A DNA stretch of 64,000 bases from Kitasatospora terrestris (GCF_039542905.1 NZ_BAABIS010000001.1:7130001-7194000), one strand, 5' to 3'; shown: positions 9,220 to 17,923, counted from the stretch's first letter. Numbers and translations: made by a program. The notes: generated by a model from the sequence alone, not told the origin.

Positions 9220-9264
9220 CAGCCGCAGCCCGTCTCCCCGCATGGGGGAGACGGGCTGCGGCTG
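9220..9264 (-). terminator. strong hairpin terminator
   Basis: A perfect 20-bp stem (9220-9239 with 9245-9264) with a five-base loop lies 20 bases beyond the stop of the minus-strand binding-protein gene. Confidence 0.85.
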
Positions 9265-9283
9265 CCGGTCGCGGACCGTCAGG

Positions 9284-10261
9284 TCAGTCGAGGGCGCCGT
9301 TGATGGTCGCCTTCGGGATCGCGATGTTGGACACGTGGTAGCCCGCGAGGATCTTGCCGTAGGAGCCGTCGTCCATCAGCGACTGCAGCGCCGCCTGGAT
9401 GGCCTCCTTCAGACCTGGCACCGACTTGGCCACACCGATCCCGATCGGGGAGGAGCTCGTCGGCCCGACGGCCTCCTTGCCGACGACGGTCTCGAACGTG
9501 GTGCCCCCGTCCGCCGTGTCCGCCACGTACGCCGCCGTCACCTCGTCGAGGAAGTCCGCGGAGACCTTGCCCGCCCGCAGCGCCAGCTGCGCCTCGGAGT
9601 CCTTCGGGAAGGCGAGGACGGTGATCGGGGGCCTGCCCTGCTGCTTGCACAGCTCCTGGCGCTGCTCGAGGATCTTCTGGTGGTTGGTGCCGGTCTGCAC
9701 CGAGACGCTCTTGCCGCACACGTCGGTGACGACCTTGATGCCGTCGGGGTTGCCCTTCTTGACGAGCCAGCCGGGGCCCGCGTTGATGTAGTCGACGAAG
9801 TCGACGGCCTGCTCGCGCTCCTTCTTGTCCGTCATGGCGGACATGACGGCGTCGAACTTGCCCGCCTGCACCGCGGGGAGGAGGCCGTCGAACTTCTGGC
9901 TCGCGAACTCGAACTTGACGCCCAGTCGGGCGCCGATCGCCTGTCCCAGGTCGTAGTCGATGCCGGTGATCTCCTTGCTTCCTTCGGCGATGTACATCTC
10001 GAAGGGCGGGTACGGCAGGTCGGTCGCGACCCGGACCTTGCCGGCCTTCTTGATCGCTTCGGGCAGCCGCTCGGTGAGCTTGGGGTCCGTGGAGATCGTG
10101 ACGCCGTTGATGGAGGTGGCCGCGGCGGCCGGGGCCGCGGCCTTGCCGTCCGCCGGCGTGTCGGCCTTGGAGGAGCCGCACGCGGTGAGTGCGAGGCTGC
10201 AGGCGGTCGCCAGGGCCAGGGAGGTGATCACTCTGGTCGCAGCGGTGCTGTGCGAGGTCAT
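9284..10261 (-). CDS. polar amino-acid ABC transporter binding lipoprotein (orphan)
   Basis: A 325-residue family-3 solute-binding protein; ATG at 10261 follows AAGGAC. The signal peptide ends in lipobox LTAC (Cys28). The mature part has KVRVATDLPYPPFEMYIAEG, DYDLGQAIGARLGVKFEF and MSAMTDKKEREQAVDFVDY, typical of arginine, lysine or histidine binders. It is the same length (325 residues) as the binding protein at 15978 and very similar over its whole length, but no permease or ATPase is adjacent, so it probably shares the transporter at 16957-18688. A regulatory element common to the island lies upstream (10318-10362). Ligand inferred from context: arginine or beta-Asp-Arg. Confidence 0.9.
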   Translation of the reverse strand: MTSHSTAATRVITSLALATACSLALTACGSSKADTPADGKAAAPAAAATSINGVTISTDPKLTERLPEAIKKAGKVRVATDLPYPPFEMYIAEGSKEITGIDYDLGQAIGARLGVKFEFASQKFDGLLPAVQAGKFDAVMSAMTDKKEREQAVDFVDYINAGPGWLVKKGNPDGIKVVTDVCGKSVSVQTGTNHQKILEQRQELCKQQGRPPITVLAFPKDSEAQLALRAGKVSADFLDEVTAAYVADTADGGTTFETVVGKEAVGPTSSSPIGIGVAKSVPGLKEAIQAALQSLMDDGSYGKILAGYHVSNIAIPKATINGALD

Positions 10262-10317
10262 GGCGGGAGTCCTTCGGTCGTGCGCCGGGGAGGAAGGTGA
10301 CGCGGCGCGAACAGAAG

Positions 10318-10362
10318 TTACATCTGAAGCATGACGTGAGTGAATGTATCGAGAGTTACATT
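10318..10362 (-). promoter_or_regulatory. island-wide inverted element, orphan binding-protein copy
   Basis: TTACA at 10318-10322 and TGTAT at 10345-10349 are separated by 22 bases; a further TTACA at 10357 makes a 6-bp inverted repeat AATGTA-N8-TACATT (10343-10362). It lies 57 to 101 bases upstream of the binding-protein start and matches elements before four other genes of the island. Confidence 0.55.
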
Positions 10363-10415
10363 CCCGCAACGGTGTCCTCGGGCCGGGGTTCGACGCGGTG
10401 GGGCTGTTGCGGAAA

Positions 10416-10448
10416 TTACGATTGCTCTGCTAGTTACTAGATCTGAAA
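10416..10448 (+). promoter_or_regulatory. island-wide inverted element, aspartase copy
   Basis: TTACG (10416-10420) and TGAAA (10444-10448) are separated by 23 bases, the same spacing as TTACA-N23-TGTAA before the transporter operon. Each half has one mismatch to the better copies, so this is the weakest site. It ends 46 bases before the aspartase start. Confidence 0.4.
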
Positions 10449-10494
10449 CGCTCAGTACCAGCTGTGCGGTCCCCGTGACAGACCCTGGAAGACC

Positions 10495-11919
10495 GTGAAC
10501 CCTCACCCGACACCTCCCGCGCCCGGCAACAGCGCCCAGCGCGTCGAGCACGACCTCCTCGGCGACCGCGAACTGCCCGCCGACGCCTACATCGGCATCC
10601 ACACCCTCAGGGCCGCCGAGAACTTCCCCCTGACGGGGACCCCCATCTCCGTGCACCCCGAACTCGTCGCCGCCATCGCCGCGGTGAAGCAGGCCGCCGC
10701 ACTCGCGCACTGCGACCTCGGCGTCCTCGACACCGGCCTCGGTGACGCCATCGCCGCCGCGTGCCAAGAGATCCGCTCCGGCCTGTGGCACGAGCACTTC
10801 GTCGTCGACGTCCTCCAGGGCGGCGCCGGGACCTCGACCAACATGAACGCCAACGAGGTCATCGCCAACAGGGCCCTGCAACTCCTGGGGAGCGAGCCCG
10901 GCAACTACGCGCTGCTCAGCCCCAACGACCACGTCAACCTCGGACAGAGCACCAACGACGCCTACCCCACCGCCGTCAAACTGGCGCTCCACGAAGCGAC
11001 CCGCGTGCTCATGCCGTCCATGGACCGCCTCGCCACCGCGCTCGCCGAACGCGCCACCGCCTTCGAAGACATCGTCAAACTCGGCCGCACCCAACTGCAG
11101 GACGCCGTCCCCATGACCCTCGGTCAGGAATTCAGGGCCTTCGAACTCGGAGTCCGCGACGACATCACCGTCCTGCACCGCTCCGCCGAGGCCCTGTGCG
11201 AGATCAACATGGGCGGCACCGCCATCGGCACCGGCCTCAACGCCCACCCCGGCTTCGCACAGGCCTGCGCCGACCACCTCGCCCGCATCACCGGCGTCCC
11301 CGTCCACCCGGCCCGCGACCTCGTCGAAGCCACCCAGAGCACCGGAGCGTTCATCGAACTCTCCAGCGCCCTCAAGCGATTCGCGCTGCGCCTGGTCAAG
11401 CTCTGCAACGACCTGCGCCTGCTGGCCTCCGGACCCCAGGCCGGCCTCGCCGAGATCAAACTCCCCGAACTGCAGGCCGGATCCAGCATCATGCCCGGCA
11501 AGGTCAACCCCGTCATCCCCGAAGCCGTCACCCAGGTCTGCTTCGACGTCATCGCCGCCGACACCGCCGTCTCGCTCGCCGCCCAGGCGGGCCAGCTGCA
11601 GCTCAACGCCTTCGAGCCGCTGATCGCCCACACCCTCCTGACCGCCCAGCGCCGGCTCGCGGCGGCCTGCTCGCTCCTCGCCGGAGCCTGCATCGCCGGC
11701 ATCCGGGCGGACGCCGAACGGACCTACAGCCAGGCCAGTGGGTCCGCCGTCCTGGCCACCGCGCTCAACCCCGTCCTCGGGTACGAGCTGTCCACCGAGC
11801 TCGCCCGCCGCGCGGTCGCGCAGCGGCGCCCGGTCCGCGACGTGGCGCGCGAAGCGGAGGTCCTTCCGGCCGAGGTCCTCGACGACCTGCTCGATCCGCG
11901 TCGCCTGGTCGGCGGATAG
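10495..11919 (+). CDS. aspA: aspartate ammonia-lyase (fumarase/aspartase superfamily)
   Basis: A 474-residue protein; GTG at 10495 follows GGAAG. Superfamily motifs in order: TSTNMNANEVIANRA, GQSTNDAYPTAVKLAL, KLGRTQLQDAVPMTLGQEF, NMGGTAIGTGLN and the flexible catalytic loop GSSIMPGKVNPVIPEAV. The ERVEHDLLG-like N terminus (here RVEHDLLGDRELPADAYIGI) and the motif set favour aspartase over class II fumarase, although the two are hard to separate without alignment. Aspartase releases ammonia from L-aspartate to give fumarate. It is divergent from the orphan binding protein, which fits using Asp from cyanophycin as carbon and nitrogen source. Confidence 0.85.
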   Translation: MNPHPTPPAPGNSAQRVEHDLLGDRELPADAYIGIHTLRAAENFPLTGTPISVHPELVAAIAAVKQAAALAHCDLGVLDTGLGDAIAAACQEIRSGLWHEHFVVDVLQGGAGTSTNMNANEVIANRALQLLGSEPGNYALLSPNDHVNLGQSTNDAYPTAVKLALHEATRVLMPSMDRLATALAERATAFEDIVKLGRTQLQDAVPMTLGQEFRAFELGVRDDITVLHRSAEALCEINMGGTAIGTGLNAHPGFAQACADHLARITGVPVHPARDLVEATQSTGAFIELSSALKRFALRLVKLCNDLRLLASGPQAGLAEIKLPELQAGSSIMPGKVNPVIPEAVTQVCFDVIAADTAVSLAAQAGQLQLNAFEPLIAHTLLTAQRRLAAACSLLAGACIAGIRADAERTYSQASGSAVLATALNPVLGYELSTELARRAVAQRRPVRDVAREAEVLPAEVLDDLLDPRRLVGG

Positions 11920-12050
11920 CCCCTCCGCAGGCCGACCGCCCTGCGTCCACCAAGCGGTGCGCAAGCGGTGCAACTGTCCCCCCCGAACGCGCACCGCCGA
12001 TGGTGGAGAGCGGAGGCGCCCGTCTCCGAGGAGCGAAAAGGAGGACTGTC

Positions 12051-12581
12051 ATGGACTTCCGCGACGAGCTTCCCGTCGACCACCGCCTCGCCAACGTCTA
12101 CCGGATCGGTGCCGGTCTGTGCGGCGTGGTGCTGCTGGTCTTCGGCTGCCTGGGCCTGGCCGACGGTCTGGCGTTCTTCAGCACCACCGGCCAGAGCGTG
12201 GCCGGACTGACCAGCAACGGACTGCTGAGTTGGATCTCCATCGCCACCGCGGCGGTGCTGATCGTCGGCGCGGCCATCGGCGGGAACACCGCTTCGACGA
12301 TCAACATCGTGGTAGGAACCCTCTTCGTCCTGAGCGGGTTCGTCAACCTCGCCCTGCTCGACTCGGGCGCCAACGTACTGGCGTTCCGGATCCCCAACGT
12401 CCTCTTCAGCTTCGTGATGGGCCTGGTCATCGCCACCTTCGGGATGTACGGGCGGGTGAGTGCCAAGCTGCCCCTGGACAACCCCTACTGGCGACACCGC
12501 CATCCCGAGGCGGCGGCCCCCGCGACCTCGCGCCGGCTGAGCGGCTCGGCTCCTGCCGGCATCGCAGGCCCGACCCGGTGA
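12051..12581 (+). CDS. DUF4383-type membrane protein
   Basis: A 176-residue protein; the ATG at 12051 follows AAAGGAGG. It has four hydrophobic helices (about 20-40, 60-80, 86-105 and 118-135) preceded by DHRLANVYRIGAGL, and a DNPYWRH motif before a low-complexity Ala/Ser tail. This arrangement is that of DUF4383 actinobacterial membrane proteins, whose function is unknown. Nothing nearby ties it to the amino-acid genes on either side. Confidence 0.8.
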   Translation: MDFRDELPVDHRLANVYRIGAGLCGVVLLVFGCLGLADGLAFFSTTGQSVAGLTSNGLLSWISIATAAVLIVGAAIGGNTASTINIVVGTLFVLSGFVNLALLDSGANVLAFRIPNVLFSFVMGLVIATFGMYGRVSAKLPLDNPYWRHRHPEAAAPATSRRLSGSAPAGIAGPTR

Positions 12582-12668
12582 GCACGCCGGCCCTCCCCTG
12601 AGGGTTGCGCCGCGAAGCACCGCGACTGCCGGTCCGTGGCTCCTCCCCCGCAAGGGGAAGGAGCCACC

Positions 12669-12930
12669 TCACACCTGGTCCGCCACGCAGAAATCGGCGC
12701 CGCACGCCGTGCAGGTCGCCCTCGCTCCACTTGGGGACGCCTTCGAAGCCGAGGACGGCTTCCGTCGGGTGACCGTAGTCGGCGGGGTCGGAGACCACGG
12801 AGCGGGCGGTCCGCCCTTGCCACAGATCGCTCCGACGCTCCGTTCCGGGTTCGGCTTCGACCCGCTCCAGCAGCGCCGGAATGTCGTCGGCAGAGCCGTG
12901 AGCGTGGGTGAAGAGCGACCAGTCCGTCAT
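12669..12930 (-). pseudogene. remnant of a HEAT-repeat-like hypothetical gene
   Basis: From ATG 12930 the minus strand reads MTDWSLFTHAHGSADDIPAL, a beginning typical of a conserved actinobacterial hypothetical family with helical repeats. After about 40 residues the frame jumps to a stretch resembling the end of such a protein (VSDPADYGHPTEAVLGFEG). A shift of frame is then needed to reach CTACGADFCVADQV and a stop at 12669. The length (about 85 residues) is far below the family's. It reads as a gene with an internal deletion and a frameshift; no function is expected. Confidence 0.4.
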
Positions 12931-13271
12931 GGCCGCACCCAACCAGGCTGCGGTGACAGGGCCGCCGCCAGGCGCAGGGCAGGGGCGCCGGCTTCCACTG
13001 CACAAGCGGTGCGAAGGGAGAACGACGGAGGGCAGTGCCAAGCTCGACCCGTCACCGTCGACGGGGCGTGATCGTGATGGCAGTCCACCTCGGCACTGGA
13101 GAGCTGCGCCTCCCGGGCGGGTTCGAGGCCGCGGCGCGTACGACCGGCCCTTCGCCCGATCGACTTCTCCGGCGTCGCAGGGCGGTGGCGCGGCCGGTGG
13201 TTCCTGCGGCCGCCTGCCCGGACGCAACCCGCCCGGACCGGTCTGTCCGTCAGGACGAGGAGGATCTTCAG
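12931..13271. other. non-coding stretch before the MerR gene
   Basis: About 340 bases. An open frame continuous with the MerR gene runs through part of it, but has no ribosome binding site or domain; the real start is at 13272. No other feature was seen. Confidence 0.4.
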
Positions 13272-14297
13272 ATGGCGGGACCAGTGACATCCCAGTCCCC
13301 CGAGAGGCCGGCTGCCCTCGGCGACCACGCCGGAGGAGTCGGCGTCACCACCGGTGACGTGGCCCGCCGCTTCGGGGTGTCGCCGACGACCGTCCGGTCC
13401 TGGGAGCGGCGCTACGGCATCGGCCCCGCGCACCACGAGACCGGTCGGCACCGCCGGTGGAGCCCGCAGGACATTGCGGTGCTCGAGACCATGTGCGCCC
13501 TGACGGCCCGGGGCGTCGCACCGGGTGAAGCGGCACGGTCGGCGCTGCGGTCCGCGTCCGACCGGACGGTCTCCGGCGGCACGGCTGGAGCCGTCCGGGG
13601 TCGGCCGGTGTCCACGGAGCGCCCGGCTGCGCCGGGAGGCAGTTCTGCGCTGCCGGTCGGGCCCGTCAGGCCCGAGTGCCGCGGGCTGGCGCGTGCCGCC
13701 GTGCGGCTGGACTCGGTGGAGGTCTCCCGGATCCTGCGGACGGTGGTCGCGGACCTGGGGGTCGTGGGTGCCTGGACCGAGGTGATGGCTCCCGCGCTTC
13801 GCGCTGCCGGCCGGAAGTGGGCCGCCGAGGGGGAGCGGTACGTGGAGGTCGAGCACCTCCTGTCCTGGCACGTCTCCACGGCGCTCCGCGTGGTCGCCGA
13901 CCGCTGCGGCGATCCCCGCCCCGGGCCTTTCGCGCTGCTCGCCGGGACCCCGAGAGAACTCCACACCCTGCCGCTGGACGCCCTGGTGGCCGGACTCGCC
14001 GAACGCGGGCTGCCCAGTCGAATGCTCGGCCCCGCCGTTCCGGCGCAGGCCCTGCTGGAAGCGGTCCGCAGAACCGGGCCCGCTGCCGTGGCCCTCTGGT
14101 CCCAGACCGACCGGACCGCCGATCACGCGCTCGCCCGTCAGGCGATGGAGGCGGCCTGGGGAGGCCGGGGCAGCCGCTCGCACCCCTTCGTGCTGGCCGC
14201 GGGCCCGGGGTGGGCCCCGTCCAGGCCGCAGGGTCTGGTTCGGCCCCACGATCTGACGGGCGCCCTGGACCACATCGAGCGGCTGCTGACCGCATGA
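13272..14297 (+). CDS. MerR-family regulator with LitR/CarH-like C-terminal domain
   Basis: A 341-residue protein; the ATG at 13272 follows GAGGAGG. Residues about 25-95 form a MerR DNA-binding domain (VTTGDVARRFGVSPTTVRSW, then HRRWSPQDI). Residues about 150-205 resemble the helical cobalamin-cap domain of LitR/CarH proteins, with a W-x10-E-H pattern. The final part has ELHTLPLDALVAGLAERG, in the place of the E-x-H-x-x-G cobalamin-binding motif, with Pro instead of Gly. It may therefore be a light-independent relative. It converges on the first cyanophycinase gene; a regulatory link is only suggested by position. Confidence 0.75.
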   Translation: MAGPVTSQSPERPAALGDHAGGVGVTTGDVARRFGVSPTTVRSWERRYGIGPAHHETGRHRRWSPQDIAVLETMCALTARGVAPGEAARSALRSASDRTVSGGTAGAVRGRPVSTERPAAPGGSSALPVGPVRPECRGLARAAVRLDSVEVSRILRTVVADLGVVGAWTEVMAPALRAAGRKWAAEGERYVEVEHLLSWHVSTALRVVADRCGDPRPGPFALLAGTPRELHTLPLDALVAGLAERGLPSRMLGPAVPAQALLEAVRRTGPAAVALWSQTDRTADHALARQAMEAAWGGRGSRSHPFVLAAGPGWAPSRPQGLVRPHDLTGALDHIERLLTA

Positions 14298-14320
14298 CGG
14301 GAGGTGCGATAGCCCTCCCG
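14298..14320. terminator. bidirectional terminator between convergent genes
   Basis: CGGGAGG (14298-14304) pairs with 14314-14320 around a nine-base loop, starting directly at the MerR stop codon and 16 bases beyond the convergent cyanophycinase stop. Confidence 0.6.
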
Positions 14321-14336
14321 GGCCCGGTGTTCGGGA

Positions 14337-15626
14337 TCAGTAGACGTAGAGGTGGGTGGTCAGGTTGGCGAAGGAGACCGTGGTGCCGCTCTTCCAGGCC
14401 TGGTAGCCGGTGCCCTTGGTGAGGTCGGCCTCGAAGGTCGGGCCGCTCTCGTAGCTGATGCCGTACTGGTAGGTGCTGCGGCCGGCGTTCACGAGTTCGG
14501 TGGCCATCTTGACCATCTGGTACGGGTGGCCGGTGGTGGGCTCGGGGGAGGAGAAGACGTCGCTCCAGCGGCTGCCGACGGTGCCGGTGCCGGGGTTGTG
14601 GGCGGGCTTGGGGGAGGTCTGGGTCCAGGTGGTCGGGTTGTAGCTGTCGCCGCTGGTGAGGTAGGACCACTTGACGTTGTCGATCGACCAGTAGCCGCTG
14701 TGGGTGCCGATGGTGGCGGTGCGCAGGTCGAAGACGGAGACGCCGTTGGTGCCGACGACGGTGTCGGTCTCGTTGGTGGATCCGGGGTTCGTGACGACGA
14801 GGGCGGTGTCCTCGTCGATGCCGAAGGCGCGGGTGTGGCCGGTGTCGGCGGCGAGGCGGGTGATGCGTCCTTCGCGGCCGCGGGCGGCGAAGTGGGTGTC
14901 GAGCAGGCCGGAGGTGAAGAAGTTGAAGCCGCCTTCGGGGCGGTAGGACAGGTCGTCGGGGTAGCTGCTGCTGATGCTGGTGTAGGAGCCGTAGCGCAGG
15001 GCGTCCCAGCTCTCGCCGCCGGTGACCATGTCGCGTCCGTTGGCGATGGTGGTGCCGGCGCTGGTGCCCATGATCGCCGCGCCGGCGGTGAACTTGGCGC
15101 GGATCGCGGCGAGGGCGGGGGAGTCGGTGTTGTCGCTCTTGAGGAGCGTGGTGACGAGCCGGCTCTGGTCGCCGCCGCCGAAGAAGAACCCGGTCATGGA
15201 GTTGATCTGGTTGATGACGCTCTGGCTGGAGTTGTTGGAGACGTGGTCGAGGTCGATCGGGATCCACTGGGCGTCGGCCGCGCCGTAGGTGTTCTTCAGC
15301 AGGTTCGCGTAGTAGGTGCCGTTGCACACCGAGTTGCTGCAGGTGTTCGGGTCGGCCGCGTTCGGGTCGTTGGCGGGCACGTCGGAGGCCGCGGTGATGA
15401 TGCCGATGCGGGCGTTGGACGCGCCGCCCGCCTTGCTGAGGAAGGTGCCGTAGACCGCGGAGTTCGTGGCCGCGACGGCGCCGCCCGCCAGGATGAGGCT
15501 GCCGGTGACGGGGGTGGCCGCCCGGGCGCTGGAGGCGGGCGACACGAGGGCGGTGGCCAGCGCGATCGCGGCGACCGCGGGTCCGGCGGCGCGGCGGCGG
15601 GCTGCGGGGCGTGCGGACATGGTCAT
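14337..15626 (-). CDS. secreted cyanophycinase-family serine peptidase (copy 1)
   Basis: A 429-residue S51-family protein resembling extracellular cyanophycinase CphE. An N-terminal Sec signal peptide ends near ARAA (residue 37). Catalytic features: FFFGGGDQ (148-154), the nucleophile elbow GTSAG with Ser189, and GLLDTHFAARGREGR with His245. ADPNTCSNSVCNG carries two cysteines close together, suitable for a disulfide outside the cell. Such enzymes cut cyanophycin to beta-Asp-Arg dipeptides. It is transcribed away from the transporter operon, with an island-type inverted element at 15767-15799. The substrate is inferred from family and neighbours. Confidence 0.85.
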   Translation of the reverse strand: MTMSARPAARRRAAGPAVAAIALATALVSPASSARAATPVTGSLILAGGAVAATNSAVYGTFLSKAGGASNARIGIITAASDVPANDPNAADPNTCSNSVCNGTYYANLLKNTYGAADAQWIPIDLDHVSNNSSQSVINQINSMTGFFFGGGDQSRLVTTLLKSDNTDSPALAAIRAKFTAGAAIMGTSAGTTIANGRDMVTGGESWDALRYGSYTSISSSYPDDLSYRPEGGFNFFTSGLLDTHFAARGREGRITRLAADTGHTRAFGIDEDTALVVTNPGSTNETDTVVGTNGVSVFDLRTATIGTHSGYWSIDNVKWSYLTSGDSYNPTTWTQTSPKPAHNPGTGTVGSRWSDVFSSPEPTTGHPYQMVKMATELVNAGRSTYQYGISYESGPTFEADLTKGTGYQAWKSGTTVSFANLTTHLYVY

Positions 15627-15766
15627 GCGTGCTCCTGTGGGGGAGGCCGGGCCGCCGTTCGTGGCAGGCCGGGCGAGGAGGGATGCGTCCGCCCGGAGAG
15701 GGGCCGGGCAGGACGGGGGGCGCGCTGGCAGAGGCGAGATGCCCTGCGTCGCACTGGGAACGGAAC

Positions 15767-15799
15767 ATACAGATCAAGTCATGATGGCGATAGATGTAA
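15767..15799 (-). promoter_or_regulatory. island-wide inverted element, cyanophycinase-1 copy
   Basis: ATACA (15767-15771) and TGTAA (15795-15799) are separated by 23 bases; the wider halves are ATACAGAT and AGATGTAAC. The same two halves at the same spacing occur before the third cyanophycinase gene. It lies 141 bases upstream of the start at 15626. Confidence 0.6.
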
Positions 15800-15887
15800 C
15801 GAGCGGATGCGGCGAAACCTTGACCATCTGAGCTTCCATCAGGGCTTTGCCTCGGGCTTGTCGAGCGTTACCTATTCGTATCCTTCA

Positions 15888-15920
15888 TTACATATGGCCA
15901 TCAACATGGTTTACCTGTAA
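15888..15920 (+). promoter_or_regulatory. island-wide inverted element, transporter-operon copy
   Basis: TTACA (15888-15892) and TGTAA (15916-15920), 23 bases apart, form a perfect 5-bp inverted pair 57 bases before the binding-protein start. The local AT content is far above the surroundings. TAACGT at its right edge could serve as a -10 box, so a repressor bound here would overlap the promoter. Confidence 0.6.
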
Positions 15921-15977
15921 CGTCCTGGCTTGCGGCGCAGCCCCTCGGCGCCGCTCAGGTTCTCGAAAGGTTGCTCC

Positions 15978-16955
15978 GTGAACTCCTCTGCCTCTCGCAG
16001 ATCGGCCCTGCTGGCCGCCCTCGCCCTGTGCGGCTCCCTCACCCTGACCGCCTGCGGGAGCAAGGGGGACGACGCCCCCGCCGACGCCGCCAAGGCCCCC
16101 GCCGCCGCCTCCGCGACCGCGGTCACGGTGGCAGGTGTCGCCATCAGCCCCGACGCCGCCCTGCACGGCGCCCTGCCCGACGCGATCAAGAAGGCGGGCA
16201 AGGTGCGGGTCGCCACCGACATCCCGTACCCGCCCTTCGAGATGTACGTGGCCGAGGGCAAGAGCGAGATGACCGGCCTCGACTACGACCTCGGCCAGGC
16301 CCTCGGCGCGAAGCTCGGTGTGGCCTTCGAGTTCCAGGCGCAGAAGTTCGACGGCATCGTCCCGGCCATCCAGGCCGGCAAGTACGACGCGGCGATCAGC
16401 GCCATCACCGACAACAAGGAGCGGGAGAAGGTCGTCGACTTCGTCGACTACTCCGCCTCCGGCACCGGCATCATGGTCGCCAAGGGCAACCCCGACAAGA
16501 TCGTCACCCTCGACGACCTGTGCGGGAAGAAGACCGCCGTCCAGACCGGCACCAACCAGCAGAAGCTCCTCGACAAGCACCAGGACGCCTGCAAGGCGGC
16601 GGGCAGGGCGCCGATCGACGTCCAGGCGTTCCCCAAGGACTCCGACGCCCAGCTCGCGCTGCGCTCCGGCAAGGTGGTCGCCGACGTCCTCACCAAGCCG
16701 GCGGCGGGCTGGACCGCGAAGACCGCCGACAACGGTGCGACCTTCGAGGTCGTCGACGACCCGGCGGCCCAGGGCGGCTACAACGCCTCCCCGAACGGCA
16801 TCGCGATCGCCAAGAACCTGCCGCAGCTGACCGACGCCGTCCAGAAGGCCCTGCAGTCGCTCATCGACGACGGCTCGCTCGCCAAGATCTTCGACAAGTA
16901 CGGCGTCGCGTCCATCGCCGTCAAGTCCGCCACCAAGAACGGCGCGGTGGACTGA
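15978..16955 (+). CDS. polar amino-acid/dipeptide ABC transporter binding lipoprotein
   Basis: A 325-residue family-3 binding protein. The GTG at 15978 follows AAAGG; signal peptide with lipobox LTAC (Cys26). Mature motifs KVRVATDIPYPPFEMYVAEG, LDYDLGQALGAKLGV and AISAITDNKEREKVVDFVDY are those of basic amino-acid receptors. It is the first gene of an operon: the permease starts two bases after its stop. In this setting the ligand may be arginine, or the beta-Asp-Arg dipeptide released by the secreted cyanophycinases; sequence alone cannot decide. Confidence 0.92.
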   Translation: MNSSASRRSALLAALALCGSLTLTACGSKGDDAPADAAKAPAAASATAVTVAGVAISPDAALHGALPDAIKKAGKVRVATDIPYPPFEMYVAEGKSEMTGLDYDLGQALGAKLGVAFEFQAQKFDGIVPAIQAGKYDAAISAITDNKEREKVVDFVDYSASGTGIMVAKGNPDKIVTLDDLCGKKTAVQTGTNQQKLLDKHQDACKAAGRAPIDVQAFPKDSDAQLALRSGKVVADVLTKPAAGWTAKTADNGATFEVVDDPAAQGGYNASPNGIAIAKNLPQLTDAVQKALQSLIDDGSLAKIFDKYGVASIAVKSATKNGAVD

Positions 16956-16956
16956 C

Positions 16957-17919
16957 ATGCCGACCACCGCACACCGCTCCACCGGGGCCACCACGACGGG
17001 CACGCCCGACCCCGACCAGCTGGTCGCCGTCCCCGTGCGCCACTGGGGCCGCTGGATCGCCGCCGCCCTCGCCCTGGTCTCCCTGGTCGGCCTGGTCGGC
17101 TCGCTCGCCAAGAACCCGAACCTGCACTGGGACGTCGTCGGCCACTACCTGTTCGCCGACCTCATCTTCGACGGACTCGTCACCACCCTGTGGCTGACCG
17201 TCGCCGCCATGGCCGTCGGCCTGGCGCTCGGCACCCTCGTCGCCGTCATGCGCCTGTCGAGCAACCCGGTCCTGTACGGGCTGTCCACCCTCTTCGTCTG
17301 GCTGTTCCGCGGCACCCCGCTGCTGGTCCAGATCATCTTCTGGGCCTACGCCGCCGCCCTCTACAAGCACCTGATGATCGGCATCCCGTTCACGACGATC
17401 ACCTTCGTCGAGTTCGACACCAACCAGCTGCTCACCCCGTCGATCGCGGCCCTGCTGGCGCTCGGCCTCAACGAGGCCGCCTACGCCTCCGAGATCGTCC
17501 GCGCCGGCATCCAGTCCGTCGACCCCGGCCAGACAGAGGCCGCCCACTCGCTGGGCATGAAGCCCGCCCTGACGATGCGCCGCATCGTCCTCCCGCAGGC
17601 GATGAAGGTCATCATCCCGCCGATGGGCAACGAGACCATCAACATGCTCAAGACCACCGCCTACGTGTCGGTGATCGCCGCCCACGACCTGATGTCCAAC
17701 ATCCAGGACGTGTACGCGCAGAACTACCAGGTCATCCCGATGCTCGTCGTCGCCGCCCTGTGGTACCTCGCCCTGACCACCGTCCTGAGCGTCCCCCAGG
17801 CCTGGCTGGAGCGCCGCTACGGTCGCGGCACCAGCCGTGCCGGCCACGTCTCCCCGCTGCGCCGCATGTTCGTCGGCGTCGCGGACCTCCTCCCGTCGAA
17901 CCGCAACCGGAAGGGCTGA
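16957..17919 (+). CDS. polar amino-acid ABC transporter permease (HAAA family)
   Basis: A 320-residue inner-membrane subunit starting one base after the binding-protein stop codon. It has a hydrophilic N terminus of about 30 residues, then about six helices. The ATPase-docking EAA loop is EAAHSLGMKPALTMRRIVLP, and FRGTPLLVQI is the family signature. A single permease gene implies a homodimer. It is translationally coupled to its neighbours. Confidence 0.93.
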   Translation: MPTTAHRSTGATTTGTPDPDQLVAVPVRHWGRWIAAALALVSLVGLVGSLAKNPNLHWDVVGHYLFADLIFDGLVTTLWLTVAAMAVGLALGTLVAVMRLSSNPVLYGLSTLFVWLFRGTPLLVQIIFWAYAAALYKHLMIGIPFTTITFVEFDTNQLLTPSIAALLALGLNEAAYASEIVRAGIQSVDPGQTEAAHSLGMKPALTMRRIVLPQAMKVIIPPMGNETINMLKTTAYVSVIAAHDLMSNIQDVYAQNYQVIPMLVVAALWYLALTTVLSVPQAWLERRYGRGTSRAGHVSPLRRMFVGVADLLPSNRNRKG

Positions 17920-17923
17920 TCCG

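Noticed and set aside
10318..10362. The AT-rich GTTAC/GTAAC elements as GlnR boxes
   Set aside because: Some halves look like GTnAC, but the GTnAC-n6-GaAAc spacing is not kept across sites, whereas the WTACA-N23-TGTAW arrangement is.
15888..15920. The island element as an ordinary -35/-10 promoter pair
   Set aside because: The halves are about 28 bases apart centre to centre, too far for a -35/-10 pair, and they are inverted repeats of each other; only the right half may overlap a -10 box.
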